NCBI GenBank assembly: GCA_012845835.1
Contig: JABAKD010000016.1
Coordinates: 3,094,359-3,158,358 of the forward strand
DNA: 64,000 bases
Direction: 5' to 3'
Origin: Undaria pinnatifida
Taxonomy: Eukaryota; Sar; Phaeophyceae; Laminariales; Alariaceae
The notes under the pieces are model-generated. The model had not been told where the DNA came from. It saw nothing but the letters and a program-made list of their open reading frames with translations, and did no database searches. Made by a program: the position numbers and the translations under genes. Each line of letters begins with the position of its first letter. Position 1 is the first letter of the stretch. Of the stretch, positions 33,690 to 45,411 are shown one piece after another.

Positions 33690-34262
33690 GCAAAAAACCT
33701 TGGCCTATTGGGTCAAAGCTTACTAAGTAAGCTCGCAATTATTTACGCGGTCGAATTCGGCTGGTCATTTGCATCATCATGTACGTTATCTAGGGATTTG
33801 TGTTTGTTTGTGAAAGGTGTCCGTTTAGTTTTACTTCCTAATAAAGTTGTATCCTCGCCTTCGTTGCCGGCCGTAGGCAACTTTTCGCAGATGACGTAGT
33901 ATGCACATTCGCCTACGAAAAGCTCGTCATCGCTCACGCGTTATTTGTTTATTTCTTTTTGTAGGTTATCCGTCGTCGTTCCACGTTGTTGTTGGCGCGT
34001 ATCCTATTAATATTTTATCAGATATTATTTTTTCATGTGCGTATTCACCCCCCGAAGTTATACACATTCTTCCCAACTCCTCCTCCTGCAGAAGGTATTT
34101 GCGTAGTAAGGTCGCGCAAAAGAACGTTTTTGAGCCTATCTATATGAGGTTGACATGCAGACCAAGCACGCTCAAAATGAGAAACATTTGAACAGCCATT
34201 AACGCAATAATATAAAAAGACGAATTAGAGCGATCTACTTTAACTGGTATTATAACACGCGC
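33690..34262 (+). repeat. Family L repeat, copy 3
   Basis: Collinear with 24605-24870 and 25640-25760: TGGCCTATTGGGTCAAAGC, CACATTCGCCTACGAAAAGC and GACCAAGCACGCTCAAAATG. Confidence 0.65.
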
Positions 34263-35500
34263 TCAAGCCCTGCAGACGTCAAGCAAAACCAACGCTCGAG
34301 AGTATACCACCGCAAAATTCAAAACTTTAGCAACTACCTCTACCGTTTGGAAATGATGCCAATTTTGGAAATTATTCTGACGCTGCAGACGTTATTGCAA
34401 GGTACAACCGAAGTCGCAAGATCACCTCCTCAAAAATTCAATATTTTTGCAACTTCTCCCTTGTCTGGCTCAGCATCCATCCGCGTTCACGTCGAGGTGC
34501 CCATCGGATAAAGACGGGCGAAGGGGGTTGGAGCCCCCCCCTGAAGACTTCTACGCGTTGGAGCCACCCCCGAAGACATTTACGTGTTGGAGCCGCCCCC
34601 CGAAGACTTTGACGTGCTTCATTCGTTCAAGCCCTGCAAACGTCAATCAAAACAAACAAACGCTCTAGCCCTGCAGAGGTCAAGCAAAACAAACTAAAAG
34701 GACGAAATAAAGCGATCTACTATTGGTATTATAACACGCGCTCAAGCCCCGCAGGCGTCAAGCAAAACAAACGCTCGAGAAAATACCGCGGCAAAATTCA
34801 AAACTTTAGCAACTACCCACCGTTTGGAAATGATTCCGATTTTGGGAATTATCCGGACGCTGCATACGTTATTACAAGATACAGCCGAGGTCGCAAGATT
34901 ACCTCCGCAAAATACTTGTACAACATTTATTTTCGCAACTTCTCCCTTGTCTCGCTCAGCATCCATCCGCTTTCACGTCGAGGTGCCCAACGGATAAGGA
35001 AGGGCGAGGGGCGTTGGAGCCTCCCCCCGAAGACTTTTATGTGTTTCATTCGTTCAAGCCCCGCAGGCGTCAAGCAAAACAAACAAACGCTCCAGCCCTA
35101 CAGACGTCAAAATAAAAGCTAAACGAACGCTCGAGTCTCAGAGTATGCCACCGCAAAATTCAAAACATCAGCAACTACCGTTTGGAAATGATGCCAATTT
35201 TGTAAATCATCCATGCGCTGCAGACATTAAGATACAACCAAAATCTCCGGAATTCCTCCTCGACATGCGGTATTTTTGCAACTTCTCCCTTGTCTCGCTC
35301 GGCATTCGTCCGAGTTCACGTCGATGTGCGGAACGGACACAGCGGGGCGGGGGGCGTTGGATCCGCCCCCCGAAGGCGGCGCTCGAACGAAGAGTTTTGG
35401 CCGAGAATTCCAGTTCCGAGAATCGCATACTTAGGCCGGGACAAAAAAAGAACTCCTGACCGAATCCCTGAAGAAAAGAATGATCTTATATAGACTATAT
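34263..35500 (-). repeat. Cluster of three D modules with a short interspersed motif
   Basis: D copies at about 34300-34560, 34780-35040 and 35125-35490. Between them CAAGCC(C)TGCAG(A/G)CGTCAAGC recurs (34264, 34630, 34669, 34742, 35056, 35093). This is a local amplification of D tails and heads, not a coding region. Confidence 0.65.
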
Positions 35501-35519
35501 ATGTATATTTACGCTTTAT

Positions 35520-35700
35520 AGCGTAGGTAAGCACAACTCGACGCGAGTCGACGAGGGAAGAAAGTGCGCTCAATCAACTCTTCTCGCGATAAAAAATCAA
35601 GGCTGTGTACCGTAGTGGGGAGGGGGGAAAAGGGCCTGCTTAGTGTCCCCTGATCTGAGTTATCTCCAAGGAGGAGAACAGAAGGAGAAATACAATTTTC
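35520..35700 (+). mobile_element. SINE G body fragment
   Basis: GACGCGAGTCGACGAGGGAA, GAAAAGGGCCTGCTTAGTGT and CTGATCTGAGTTAT match the SINE G body; the tRNA-like head is missing. Confidence 0.5.
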
Positions 35701-35831
35701 GAAGATAATACCCTCAGGGGACAGGCCGGGTCGACATACACACGCATCCGTATACAACGGCAGCTTGCGCCGCCGGGGTTGTAACGCAGACCACTGATAG
35801 GGACAGCTTACGCTATACCTACAATGGGACC

Positions 35832-35960
35832 CGAAGGGTGCGCCAGCTAGCGTTGGGCTGCGAAAGCAACTGATCTGAGTTAAATCGACACACGACGCGT
35901 ATGAAAATACATGGAAGTGTGGTGAGCTAAGGCTTTATTTTTCCCCATCCGCCGGAGGAT
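35832..35960 (+). mobile_element. Short retroposon H, copy 1
   Basis: About 129 bp: CGAAGGGTGCGCCAGCTAGC, GTTGGGCTGCGAAAGCAACT, AATCGACACACGACGCGTAT, TTTATTTTTCCCCATCCGCC, GGAGGAT. Contains potential stems closed by GAAA loops (TGC-GAAA-GCA and GTAT-GAAA-ATAC). Copies at 52294-52417 and 58745-58850. Function unknown. Confidence 0.7.
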
Positions 35961-37682
35961 AATATATATATATAAACGAGATGAGAACAAAAAAAGAAGA
36001 AAAAAAATGTCGTATTTGAGTGTTTCTTTTAAGTATCCGGTATGATGGGTGTCTCTTGGGTCTCGGGGTTCTGATATTCTTCCAATAATAATATCGAAAT
36101 TGTTAACCAGGAGGCGGTTATTCACACCCATGCACCAGAGGAACATACATGCCCAGAAAAGTTATTTGGTTGAAAAAAACAGTTTACGAAACGTCGTATT
36201 CGACGTGTGACCGAGATCAGATATCTTCTAATCCGGTACGCCTATCTCTGATATCTATCTGGTGTCTCGGGGTTCTGATTTTCTTCTCATCATGGTATTT
36301 CAATTGTTTGGCCAGCAGCAGCAGCGGGTGGCCATTCACACCCATCCATGGATGCACCAGAGTAAAATGCCCAAGAGAAGTGTTTTCGGTAGGTAGGTGG
36401 TGGTTGTTCCATTCGCATTTTCGCTTGCCCAAAATGCTGTTTTTGTTTGTTTTGATCGTTTCATGTTTTTTTTGTGTTCGTCAATGACGCGCTGAAAAGG
36501 AGACCGTTTTTGGGGCGGGTGAAGACTATTGTTATCCTTACTTTAGGGTTGAGGGGGCGGTCAACCAATGAATCGTCATCAAACGCTATATTTTCCGTCA
36601 AGACCTCTGTAATAAGTACTATCTACGCTAGTGTTAGTATTGGGAGGGGTGGTTACAACCGCGGTGTACTTAGCATTAGTTAGCATCACAACAACGTCAC
36701 TCTGTGTGAAACCCATTTATTTGTCGGGTGTTCCGCCGTATATGTGGCGACGTGTCGAAAATATCAAAATATCTACCCACTTCCCTCCCACCTCATTTCA
36801 CACCAAGTTTCTACAGCATCCGACTGCCCTCCCCAGGTCGTCAAGTTTCTTCACTCGCTTCCAACGCCTTGGCCTGGACCGCGAACTACGCTTACAGCTA
36901 ACTAACGTTGTGTCCCTGATTTCTCCAAGGTTAGTTGTTTTGTGCGGTGTCTACCGTTATTTCTACCCAACGACATAATCAGATCATCAGTACACCCATC
37001 ATAGACCGTGCTGATTCTTCATCCTAGGGAGATAAGAATAAGTGTGTGATCGCAGACTGCGAAACGGAGTAAACCAACAAAGTTGTGGGTTAGTTCATTT
37101 CTTGAGCCATGATACATAGTTGAGTAAGTGTTTACTAAGCATGCCATGTCATGACATGATCATCTGCACGATGGTGCGTGCATGCATGTTGCATATGTTA
37201 TGTTAACTAATTGTACGTGAGGGGTGGCATGTAATGTGCATGCATGCACCAAACGCGCGTACGTAGCTCACATACACGAGCATACCTTGTACAGCATAAT
37301 AATGTATAATCAATCTGTTGGGATATGGGTTCTATAAATTTTTTGTCACCAGTTTTACGTTCGTTCCAGCCCACCAACATGTCCACGTTGTTACCGGTAC
37401 TCTTTACTATTCAAAGCTGTTACCCACACACAGCATCCTTCTGGAGGACAACCCGTGGTCTCTGGTGTCCTACTTCCCTCCCCCGGGGACATTTGCGATC
37501 ACTTTAGTCAGCATAACGATGGGCCATGGGGTATTGGGGGTGTACTCCAGCAGGCGTTTCCTGTGTAGTAGTAGGTGAATCTCTTCCCTAATTCTTCTCG
37601 CCCCTACCTCTGACCTAGTAAAAAAGATAATATTGCGCGTTCAAATTGTCCGGTCGAGTTGTATAGACGATCCAAAGGCTAT
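35961..37682. other. No gene; one direct duplication and an E relic
   Basis: 36044-36158 and 36244-36380 are diverged direct copies sharing GTGTCTCGGGGTTCTGAT and CATTCACACCCAT. 36983-37070 resembles the E end (CTGATTCTTCATCCTAG, then GTGATCGCAGACTGCGAAAC) in reverse sense but lacks the microsatellite. No supported protein. Confidence 0.5.
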
Positions 37683-38175
37683 TATTATATTATAAAAAAT
37701 GAAAATACACTCCAGCTGTGAGATCGAAGATTTCGTCGAAACTCATCTTTGCAAGCTGTGTGTGATACTCCGATCGCGCGCATTACGAGTTGTGTGTCCT
37801 CATTAAGGATATAGGTCGGCGACTCCCCTTACAACTACAGTGTAGCTATCAGGGTCAACAGGATGATTTTAGTCAGTCTGTGCGCGGAAACTATAAAACC
37901 CGTTTCTGAGGGGGACAAAATCTGACAGCTAGCTGTGAAGGGAAATGTATCATTTTATCAAGTGAATCTTGTAAGTCGATAAACCGGTTAGGGGGGTGGG
38001 GCGGAGTTTTGAAGGACGTGGGGGCCTGATATATAAAGTTGCAAGGGGAGTCGCCGACTTATATGAGGACACACGACCAGTAATACGCGCGATCGGAGTA
38101 TCACACACAGCTTGCAAAGATGAGTTTCGACAAAATCCTCTATCTCACATCTATCTCTGGAGTGTTTTTTTTTTT
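37683..38175 (+). mobile_element. Family A element, copy 6, short with long inverted arms
   Basis: About 490 bp. The left arm (37690-37840) is repeated inverted at 38035-38165: GTTGCAAGGGGAGTCGCCGA, CGATCGGAGTATCACACACA and CTTGCAAAGATGAGTTTCGA. Lacks most G runs, so an internally deleted version of family A. Confidence 0.85.
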
Positions 38176-38315
38176 TATTATATATGTACGACAGAGGGCT
38201 CACTGTTCGGAGTTGTTTTTGCAGTGAGTGGCGGTCTGGGTCACAGGACGTGCGAGTGACCCCCCTGTTGCTTTCCGGTCGTAAAGCTTTCATGTTTTTT
38301 TATTCATTTGGCGAT

Positions 38316-38630
38316 TTTTTTTTTATTTTTTTTTTTGCGCACTTTCACTTTCCAGCTTCTGCACAAGCCGTGGTCACAGGTGTCATGCCTTCTCCTCCCC
38401 GGTTCTTGCCTTCAATTTTTATCGCGCATAGGGTTCAGCAATCCCACTGCTCGTCGATTGTCCATCGAGTGTCGCTAACGCACGCTCTCGCGCTTTCCGG
38501 AAGTCAATTTGTCCACAAGAAGAAGTCCCAACGGATTTTTACGAGTATGCAGTCGGCGGGGCTCGAACTCACGAAACTGACCTATACAACGCTCGAGGAT
38601 AACCTGATGCGCCACCGGGGCGACCGGTTC
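38316..38630 (-). mobile_element. tRNA-derived SINE F with 7-bp target duplication
   Basis: Complete minus-strand copy: T run (poly(A) in sense) at 38316-38336, B box in GGGGCTCGAACTCACG and A box in CCTGATGCGCCA. Flanked by TGGCGAT at 38309-38315 and 38631-38637, showing retroposition. Confidence 0.88.
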
Positions 38631-38984
38631 TGGCGATATGAGTGCGCAACGGAATGTATAAGCTACGTTGCGCCAAGAAGAACGCTCAAAATATTCTTGT
38701 CCATGAGGTAAAGAGACGAGAGATTCAAATGCGAAGACTTTTTAACCAGATTTTTTGCGTTAATCTTATTAGTTTTTATTTTTCTTGTTTGGTATTTTTA
38801 ATAGTTGTACGTTGTACGTTACCCGCTTTTGCTTTTAGTTTAAAATCTAACACATGTGAGTGGGACGACGGGGGGTATCCTATGACAGATGATTGATGAT
38901 GATGATACTACCGCAGCGTTGCTTGGTCATATCATATATAATATATATATTATGTACGTCGGGAGTTGTGTTGCTTAAAAACTT

Positions 38985-39205
38985 GATGATCGGAAAGCGC
39001 GAGAAGAGCGCGAGTTGGCAAAACCTCGATGAAAATCGACGGTCGTCGAGTTGAGCATAAAAAACTGAAAGATAGTGGAATGCTATGAACCATATTATAT
39101 TATGACATGCGCGACAAAACACAAGGCATGTTCCGGGGGCAAGGGAAGACACCTGTAGCCACGGCTTATTGTCCAGAAGGTCGCTGGGGAGGTGAAACGT
39201 AAGTC
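38985..39205 (+). mobile_element. Decayed SINE F body
   Basis: GGAAAGCGCGAGAAGAGCGC, GAGTTGAGCATAAAAAACTG and ACACCTGTAGCCACGGCTTA follow the order of the SINE F body; the tRNA-like head is not recognisable. Confidence 0.5.
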
Positions 39206-39339
39206 CTCCTAAGCCTTATTAGTAGTTGAGCTGGCGAGTATAACTAAAGAATGATAATAGTTTTAAAAATGCTTTAGAGCCTGGGTAGAGCTCACATTTA
39301 CTCCTTTTCGAGTTTCCATGAGCTTTTCTAACCTTCGTC

Positions 39340-40061
39340 GCTCTCCCACACCTTTTACAAGTTATTTTGTTTTAATGAGAAGAACACAATGGGGGGTGGG
39401 GGGGAAACAGGAGGAGTAGAAGGAAAGCCGTCCAAGGGAATGGGGGCAGGGGGGGCAACAGGAGGAATAGAAGGGAGACCGCGGTGGACGAAGGCAGGAA
39501 GGAGATGGCAGACAGGGTAGCAAGGTACCAGGCCGACTAGTAGGTACATAGCACTTTTCGTCTTTTTCTGGGGTATTTTTTTCCCCTTTGTTCCCTCCTT
39601 GCGTGTCCAGGTTTTTGGCTCGTGTTCGGATTATCTTATTTTGGTTTTACTTTACTTTATTTTATTTCATTTTATTATGTTTCTTTTCCGAGCTTTGGCT
39701 CTCCTTTCCGGTTGGGTTGTTTCTTCGATTTCCCCTTCGTTTTGTTTGTTTCATTTTTTGTTTTATTTTTATCTTTGTTTTTATTTGTTTTCTTATTTTT
39801 TTTTGTTTTTTGTTTTTGTTTTTGTTTATTTCGTATTTCTCTCTTCCAATGTATTTCTGTTGCTGACGTATGTATGTTGTGCCTGTCGTACCCAGTACTA
39901 GGGCATGACATTGCGTTGTCGAATGCATTACGATGCATTATCTCTGTGTCGTGGCTTGTGACCACAGAGCTGATCTTTCTAGGGTGAAGAATCAGTACGG
40001 ACACTGGGTGTGCTGGATGTCGACGAGTAGAAGAACGGTTTAATGTGAAGAACACACACAC
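39340..40061 (+). mobile_element. LINE-type element E, long copy
   Basis: Collinear with 30372-31115 from TTTTAATGAGAAGAACACAA to the (AC)n end (40052-40061), including both occurrences of the TTTAATG(A/T)GAAGAACACA motif. Confidence 0.8.
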
Positions 40062-40626
40062 TGTCTTCTCAGCGAATGGAAAAAAGGAAAAGGTGCGAAA
40101 GGCCAACAACAACAGCAACAGAGAGGCTCGAAGCACCGCCCACAAACAAACGTGTTACGTACAATATTGAGCGGGACTAAACTATGATAAGGAAAACAAT
40201 AACCACCTCGTTCAACACTCAAGATAACACCAACCCCTGGACGCTTTTCGACGCCGATTTTCTCGAGAAGGGCAGGTTGCAAACCAACGCCGTGCGATGA
40301 GCCTTTCTTTTTCTGTCCCGAACGCGACGAGGGCAGCTTCCAAGCCCCCGCACGTCGTTGTTTGTAGCATCCCCTTTTGTTCGTTTTGGAGAAATCGCTC
40401 CTCCCTCTGACATTGATACCATGGGGGGTGCGCGGTGTGTTATCTTGTTTCGCGTTTTGTTGTACGGAAGGGCGCCTCGCCTGTCATACCGCAGAAAACC
40501 CAGGGTCCTTTTTTGGGCATTTTTTTCAGGTGGCCCGGAGTCACTCGCGCAAGTGACCCCCTGTTCCTTTGCAGCGGTCTTGAGCTTTTCGGTGCTATTT
40601 TAATTCCGCGGCATAAATCCGCAATA
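40062..40626. other. No gene recognised
   Basis: Contains short frames only. Near 40530-40560 GAGTCACTCGCGCAAGTGAC is one of several related palindromes in the window. Confidence 0.35.
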
Positions 40627-40985
40627 TAATGGAGTGCCCTCCGTAGAAGGATAGTTTGTAGATTCGAGGTGAAACCATCTCATGGTTGAGGTGAAACCAC
40701 GTGATATTAGATGCCAAATTCACGCCAAGGCCATCATTAATGGGCGATAATGTAGGTGACGATGATGGGACAAGCAGACGCCTCTCATCTCACTATCCTG
40801 CACTACCGTGCTCTACCTTACCTAGCCCTGTTTTGTCTGGCTTTTAGTGTTCCATGTAGTAAAATAATGCGTAAACTTTATGGCTAGCCAGCGAGCCACG
40901 GGGAGAGACCAACCGAAGACACCGGAACCCATGAGGGGTACGCTTCCCAACACCGACCAACCACGCATCCCCCACTCGGAGTACT
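40627..40985 (-). repeat. Family P dispersed repeat, minus copy
   Basis: Reverse complement of 9039-9430 with substitutions: TAATGGAGTGCCCTCCG at the left, AACCCATGAGGGGTACGC and CATCCCCCACTCGGAGTAC at the right. Confidence 0.7.
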
Positions 40986-41620
40986 TTCACAGCAACACAA
41001 CAATTAGCCACCCTGCACCAAGTATATCGCGTAAAAAAGTATTTTCGTCAGTGAGGTACAGAATCACTCGTGCGAGTGGCTCGAATCTATTAATTTTTGT
41101 GAATAACGGGGGTATCTCCCCTACGTACGGTAGTCTTGGGAACAATCGTCTGTGAAAATTATCTCCATGGACCAGGGATCAGGTAGGGGGAAGGGGGGAG
41201 GGGTTAACTTGCGTGTTTGTTTGCACCCCGTCCTGTTTTGGAGGGAATCGTCTCTCTGCAACTCATCGGCCGGGGTCTGTTGTCTGTTTTCGTGGGCCGC
41301 ATGTTTTGGAAGGAAAATTGTCTTCTCCTGATATTCGTCCCGCACAGGGTGTCATTTTTTGCGAGTTCAAGCTTTCAGTCCAGTACCAGGTACCACCTGG
41401 AACACGGTAGTGATATTGCAACATGCAACTGCTCTCTGTATTTGCACGTAATGTTTGGGTATATTACACATATAATTAATAATCAACTAAAAAAATCGAA
41501 CTAAAACAACAAACATCTATGGCATATGTATGGTGCCGTGTGTGGTTCTTCTTTTCATCCAACCAACCAACTACATCCAGCAAAAAGCAACAAAAATATG
41601 TACCAGGTAAGAATGTCTGA

Positions 41621-42697
41621 ACAGTCTGGAGTTTGGCGGAACATGAAGGAAATACCGGACAACCGGGTAGGAAGGGGGGCAGTGGTTCCAGGGGAAAGAA
41701 TGATGAAAACATAAGATGGTCTCAGAAGCAGGACCACAAGGCCGAGACCCAACGTCTAACTGACAAGCGCATGGCTTGGTTTGCTGCATTGCAAGTACAG
41801 TATCTTGCCAAGACAATCCTCCGTGGAGAGAAGCCAGTCGCGGAATAGACAGACGCCCAAGGGAACGCTGCATTCCCGACGACTCAAGAGTACCTAGAGG
41901 GAATTATCTTAGGCATCGTCGGCCACTTGAAATGGCAATAAAGCCAAGGGTTCCATAAGCAGAAGCAAGAGCTACATCAAATAATAGCTTCAGTAGTAAA
42001 TAGCGTGGATATCGGAGGAAAACCAACTGGAGGAAATTAACGCAACAACCAACCCGAGTTGGGAAGGTAGGAAGAAGACGAAAAAGCGGCTGAATCAAAA
42101 GCGCCACCGCCACAATCGTCACCTCCGCCGCAGCTGCTCCCGCCCGCGAAGGAAGCGAAACAGCTTCCGCTTGAGCAAGTCGAGGTGCGGGGAAGCCAGA
42201 AAAAGGCAAAAACAGGTGGGACTAATTTGGTTTTGGTGGATGAGATGTCATGCTGCGGGGACAAAACAAAGAAGGCAGAGTAATCTTGTTTTCGGGACGA
42301 GCTGAGAGACGACGAGCTATGGTGGAACAGCATGGTGGTAGCTGAGCTAGGGGTGGCGGAAAAGCAGCCGCAGGTATCACCGCCGCAGGCCTGGCCTGAC
42401 GAAGCCGATGGTGTCGGTGGAGAACAGCCAAAATCGACGCCGCCGAGGGGAGGTTTATCGGGTACAGATCGGACATTATCGTGTCGGGCCGTCATTGGCG
42501 ATGCGCAACGTGGGCGGATATTTGAGACGGTGGATGCGCAGGAGGGTGGAGAACATGAGAGGCAGGAGAGCAATAATTGGAATCGAGAAGGCATTGGCAC
42601 CGGTTGGTCCTTCAGCATCTTCGGGGGTTTGGGGCACGAGACGCCTGGTCGGCGCCTTACCTGTCCGCGGCGGACACGTGTACGTGAAAAGAGGTGA
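41621..42697 (+). pseudogene. Decayed 359-codon frame with five TAA/TAG stops and no internal TGA
   Basis: One frame, bounded by TGA at 41618-41620 and TGA at 42695-42697, reads like protein throughout (KRMAWFAALQVQYLAKTILR; QEYLEGIILGIVGHLKW; a P/Q/E-rich part near 42080-42190; DELRDDELWWNSMVV). It is broken only by TAG 41846, TAA 41939, TAA 42038, TAG 42068 and TAA 42281. The frame is Gln-rich and CAA/CAG codons lie close to the stops, so CAR-to-TAR mutation of an old gene is the simplest reading. I recognise no family; a transposon Gag or host pseudogene is possible. No intact start codon is clear. Confidence 0.4.
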
Positions 42698-43332
42698 CCT
42701 CACTACGGGGTGTCGAGATCGAAAGGCACGCATTTTTTTAATACCCGTGCACGGCAATAGTAGTATCAAAACTTGTTAGTCAAATGATGACATACTACAA
42801 CTTTTACACAGCGATTTCATTTTTTTTGTTGACATATAGCAATTCCTCGAGGTGTGTGTGTGTGTGTTCTTCACATTAAACCGTTCTTCTACTCGTCGAC
42901 ATCCAGCACACCCAGTGTCCGTACTGATTCTTCACCCTAAAAAGATCAGCTCTGTGGTCACAAGCTACGACACAGAGATAATGCATCGTAATGCATTCGA
43001 CAACGCAATGTCATGCCTTAGTACTGGGTACGACAGGCACAACATACATACGTCAGCAACAGAAATACATTGGAAGAGAGAACACGAAATAAACAAAAAC
43101 AGAACAAAATAATAATAAGAGTGTTTGCGAAAATACGTTTCTAAAAATTTACTTGCATTCCGCTAAAAAAAGTAAATTGCCCTCCCACCGAGTTTTTGGT
43201 GTGTTTGCGCTAGCGGTAAACAAAATCCTGCAGGCGACGCCTCCGAAATTTAGAAGGGAAACGGGGATGTGCGCGATTGTAATATACGTACGAGTACAGC
43301 AGCAGCAGTGCGAGTTACTGCTCTATAGTAAA

Positions 43333-43649
43333 CCGGTCGCCCCGGTGGCGTATCAGGTTATCTTCGAGCCTGGTATAGGTCAGTTTCGTGAGTTCGAGCC
43401 CCGCCGAGTGCATACTCGTATAAATTCGTTGGGACTTTTTCTTGTGGACAAATTGACTTGCGGAAAGCGCGAGAGCGTGAGTTAGCAATATTCGATGAAC
43501 AATCGACGAACAGTGGGATTGCTGAACCCTATGCGCGATAAAAATTGAAGGCAAGAACCGGGGAGGAGAAGGGATGACACCTGTGACCACGGCTTGTCCA
43601 GAAGCTGGAAAGTGAAAGTGTGCTGAAAAAAAAAAAAAAAAAGAAAAAG
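43333..43649 (+). mobile_element. tRNA-derived SINE F inside the TIR element
   Basis: Near-identical to 24912-25233, with the same A and B boxes, TGTGACCACGGCTTGTCCAG, and an A-rich end at 43626-43648. Confidence 0.85.
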
Positions 43650-43942
43650 TACTATACGATACGAGTACTCGTTGTACGTACTCCAGTCTCGAGCCTCTCG
43701 TTTCAGGTGCAGCAGTACCTGGAACACGGTACATGCAAGCACCCAACAGACTACAAATCAGGAGTATGGCGGTCTGTCTCGCGCGTAAAAAACTCCTTGT
43801 GAGCAGGGACTACCTCATTACACGTGCTACAAGCAGAGCAACGCCTTCCTCATGCGACGGAAGGGAAGGCGAAGCGCAGTTTCCCCATGGAACGTGGACC
43901 TGTTATTGCGAAGCACCACCCTGCGAACAATCTGCACGCAGC

Positions 43943-43982
43943 GGTTTAGGGCAGAGGAGTTTCCGCCCCTCTGCCCTAAACC
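43943..43982. other. Perfect 15 bp-stem hairpin
   Basis: GGTTTAGGGCAGAGG and its exact inverted copy CCTCTGCCCTAAACC separated by 10 bases, inside the 1.48 kb TIR element. Role unknown. Confidence 0.8.
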
Positions 43983-44650
43983 AAAAGTCATGCCACGCTT
44001 CAGTCGCGGTGATGTTGGAGAAGCGCGGTGGCTGCTGTCGCACAGATGGACCGATACGAGTCCTATCTTGCCAGATGCGGCACACGATAGCCGCAATCAA
44101 GGCGCGTGGTGTCGCTCTCTGCGTTGAGGCTCCTCTCCGCGTGCGTGCGTTCGACTCCGCCAGCTGCGAGAAGTTCACCACAGCTTGCAGCAAGCGCTGA
44201 ACCCTTGGTCACGGACGCAGAGGGCAGCAACAGACGGTTCATTACCGGCCTGCTGCATATCTCTGATGTTACGCCTGTGCGTCGTGCTCGGGGTACTACC
44301 CTCTCAATCCTCCGTGCGTTCGTATTCGTAGCTTGTGTTGTGTCGTGACAACAGCGTGGTGCTTCAAACTGGTCCTGCTTAGGGCGCTATAGACCCTTGC
44401 AGAGGCGTTCTGCCTCGGACAAATGCTCGGTGTCTTGTAGGCCAATGAAACAGAGAGAAAAAATTTACCGTAACTTTTGATCAAAACCTACCTTCGACAA
44501 AGTACATTTTTGCCTTTTTTTCAAAAATTTACCGCAAATATTGCCTTCGGGACAATTTTTGAAAAAGTAAATTTCTAAAAACGTACTTTCGCAAACACTC
44601 TAATAAGAAAACAAATAAAACAAAGATAAAAATAAAAACAAAAATGGTAG

Positions 44651-44971
44651 GGTCAGTCGAATGATGCTGGTATTATCATCTTTGATTATCAAGTTCAAAC
44701 ACCAATTTGCTGGATATATTATGTCTGCTGCTTTTAGAGGGATGAGCAAAGATTGTTATAACGTATCATAGTAGTGACGTTGCTTGTGCCGAGTATATGA
44801 TACGAAGTAGCGTTCACCTTAGCGATAGCTGAATTTTCTGTCGTATATGATATGAGTTGGCACTGGTTCATTTTCATTCAACCATTCACTCTTATTTCCA
44901 AAGGGTTGAGAAAAAACGGTCACCGCCGAAAGCATGACTTTTAACCCTGGTCGTTGGAAAAGATGACGATA
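44651..44971. other. No gene recognised
   Basis: Anonymous sequence between E and family A copy 7. Confidence 0.3.
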
Positions 44972-45262
44972 TTATAAAAATAAAATCGCACTCCAGCTAG
45001 CTGTAAGATCGAATATTTTGTGGAAACTCATCTTTCTTTGCAAGCTGTGTGTGATACTCCGATCGCGCGTATTACGGGTTATGTGTCCTCATTAATGGTG
45101 TAGGTCGGCGACTCCCCTTCCTTGCAACTACAGTGTGGCTATGAGGGTCAACAGGGTGATGTTAGTCAGTCGGTCCGCGGAAACTTCAAAACCCGGTTCT
45201 GAGGGTGAGGGGGACAAAATCTGACAGCTGTGTGTGAAAGGAAATGCATTAGTTTATCACGA
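44972..45262 (+). mobile_element. Family A element, copy 7, left part
   Basis: TATAAAAATAAAATCGCACT, then the family A arm with small duplications (CAGCTAGCTGTAAGATCG; TCTTTCTTTGCAAGCTG) and internal block to TGACAGCTGTG. Truncated. Confidence 0.75.
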
Positions 45263-45363
45263 TATTGTTTGGTGTATTAGCGGTCTTTACTAATAATTTT
45301 GATATTAATAGTTGGTAGTGGTACCGGTATATATTTTTTTTGTGGGGCCGGGAAAAGTTCACA

Positions 45364-45411
45364 TGTGTGTGTGTGTTCTTCACATTAAACCGTTCTTCTA
45401 CTCGTCGACAT
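45364..45411 (-). mobile_element. Extremely 5'-truncated E copy (~48 bp)
   Basis: Only the last ~48 bp of E: (GT)n, TTCTTCACATTAAACCGTTC and TACTCGTCGACAT. Possible flanking repeat ACAT. A very short copy is expected of LINE 5' truncation. Confidence 0.7.

Larger units (their letters stand above)
43119..44600. mobile_element. 1.48 kb TIR element nested in E
   Basis: 36 bp terminal inverted repeats (43119-43154 and 44565-44600), 33 of 36 matching by eye, starting GAGTGTTTGCGAAA. Flanked by TAATAA on both sides (or AATA if the TIR is taken one base longer). Inside: SINE F at 43333-43649, GC-rich sequence at 43730-44290 with a 15 bp-stem hairpin (43943-43982), and A/T-rich subterminal sequence with TTTACCG motifs. 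No transposase seen. Superfamily not assigned. Confidence 0.88.
42851..44650 (-). mobile_element. E copy split by a TIR element
   Basis: E runs from its (GT)n end at 42851 to 43118, and resumes at 44601 (TAATAAGAAAACAAATAAAA) to about 44645. The continuous form is at 32690-32740. The gap is the 1.48 kb element described separately. Confidence 0.8.
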
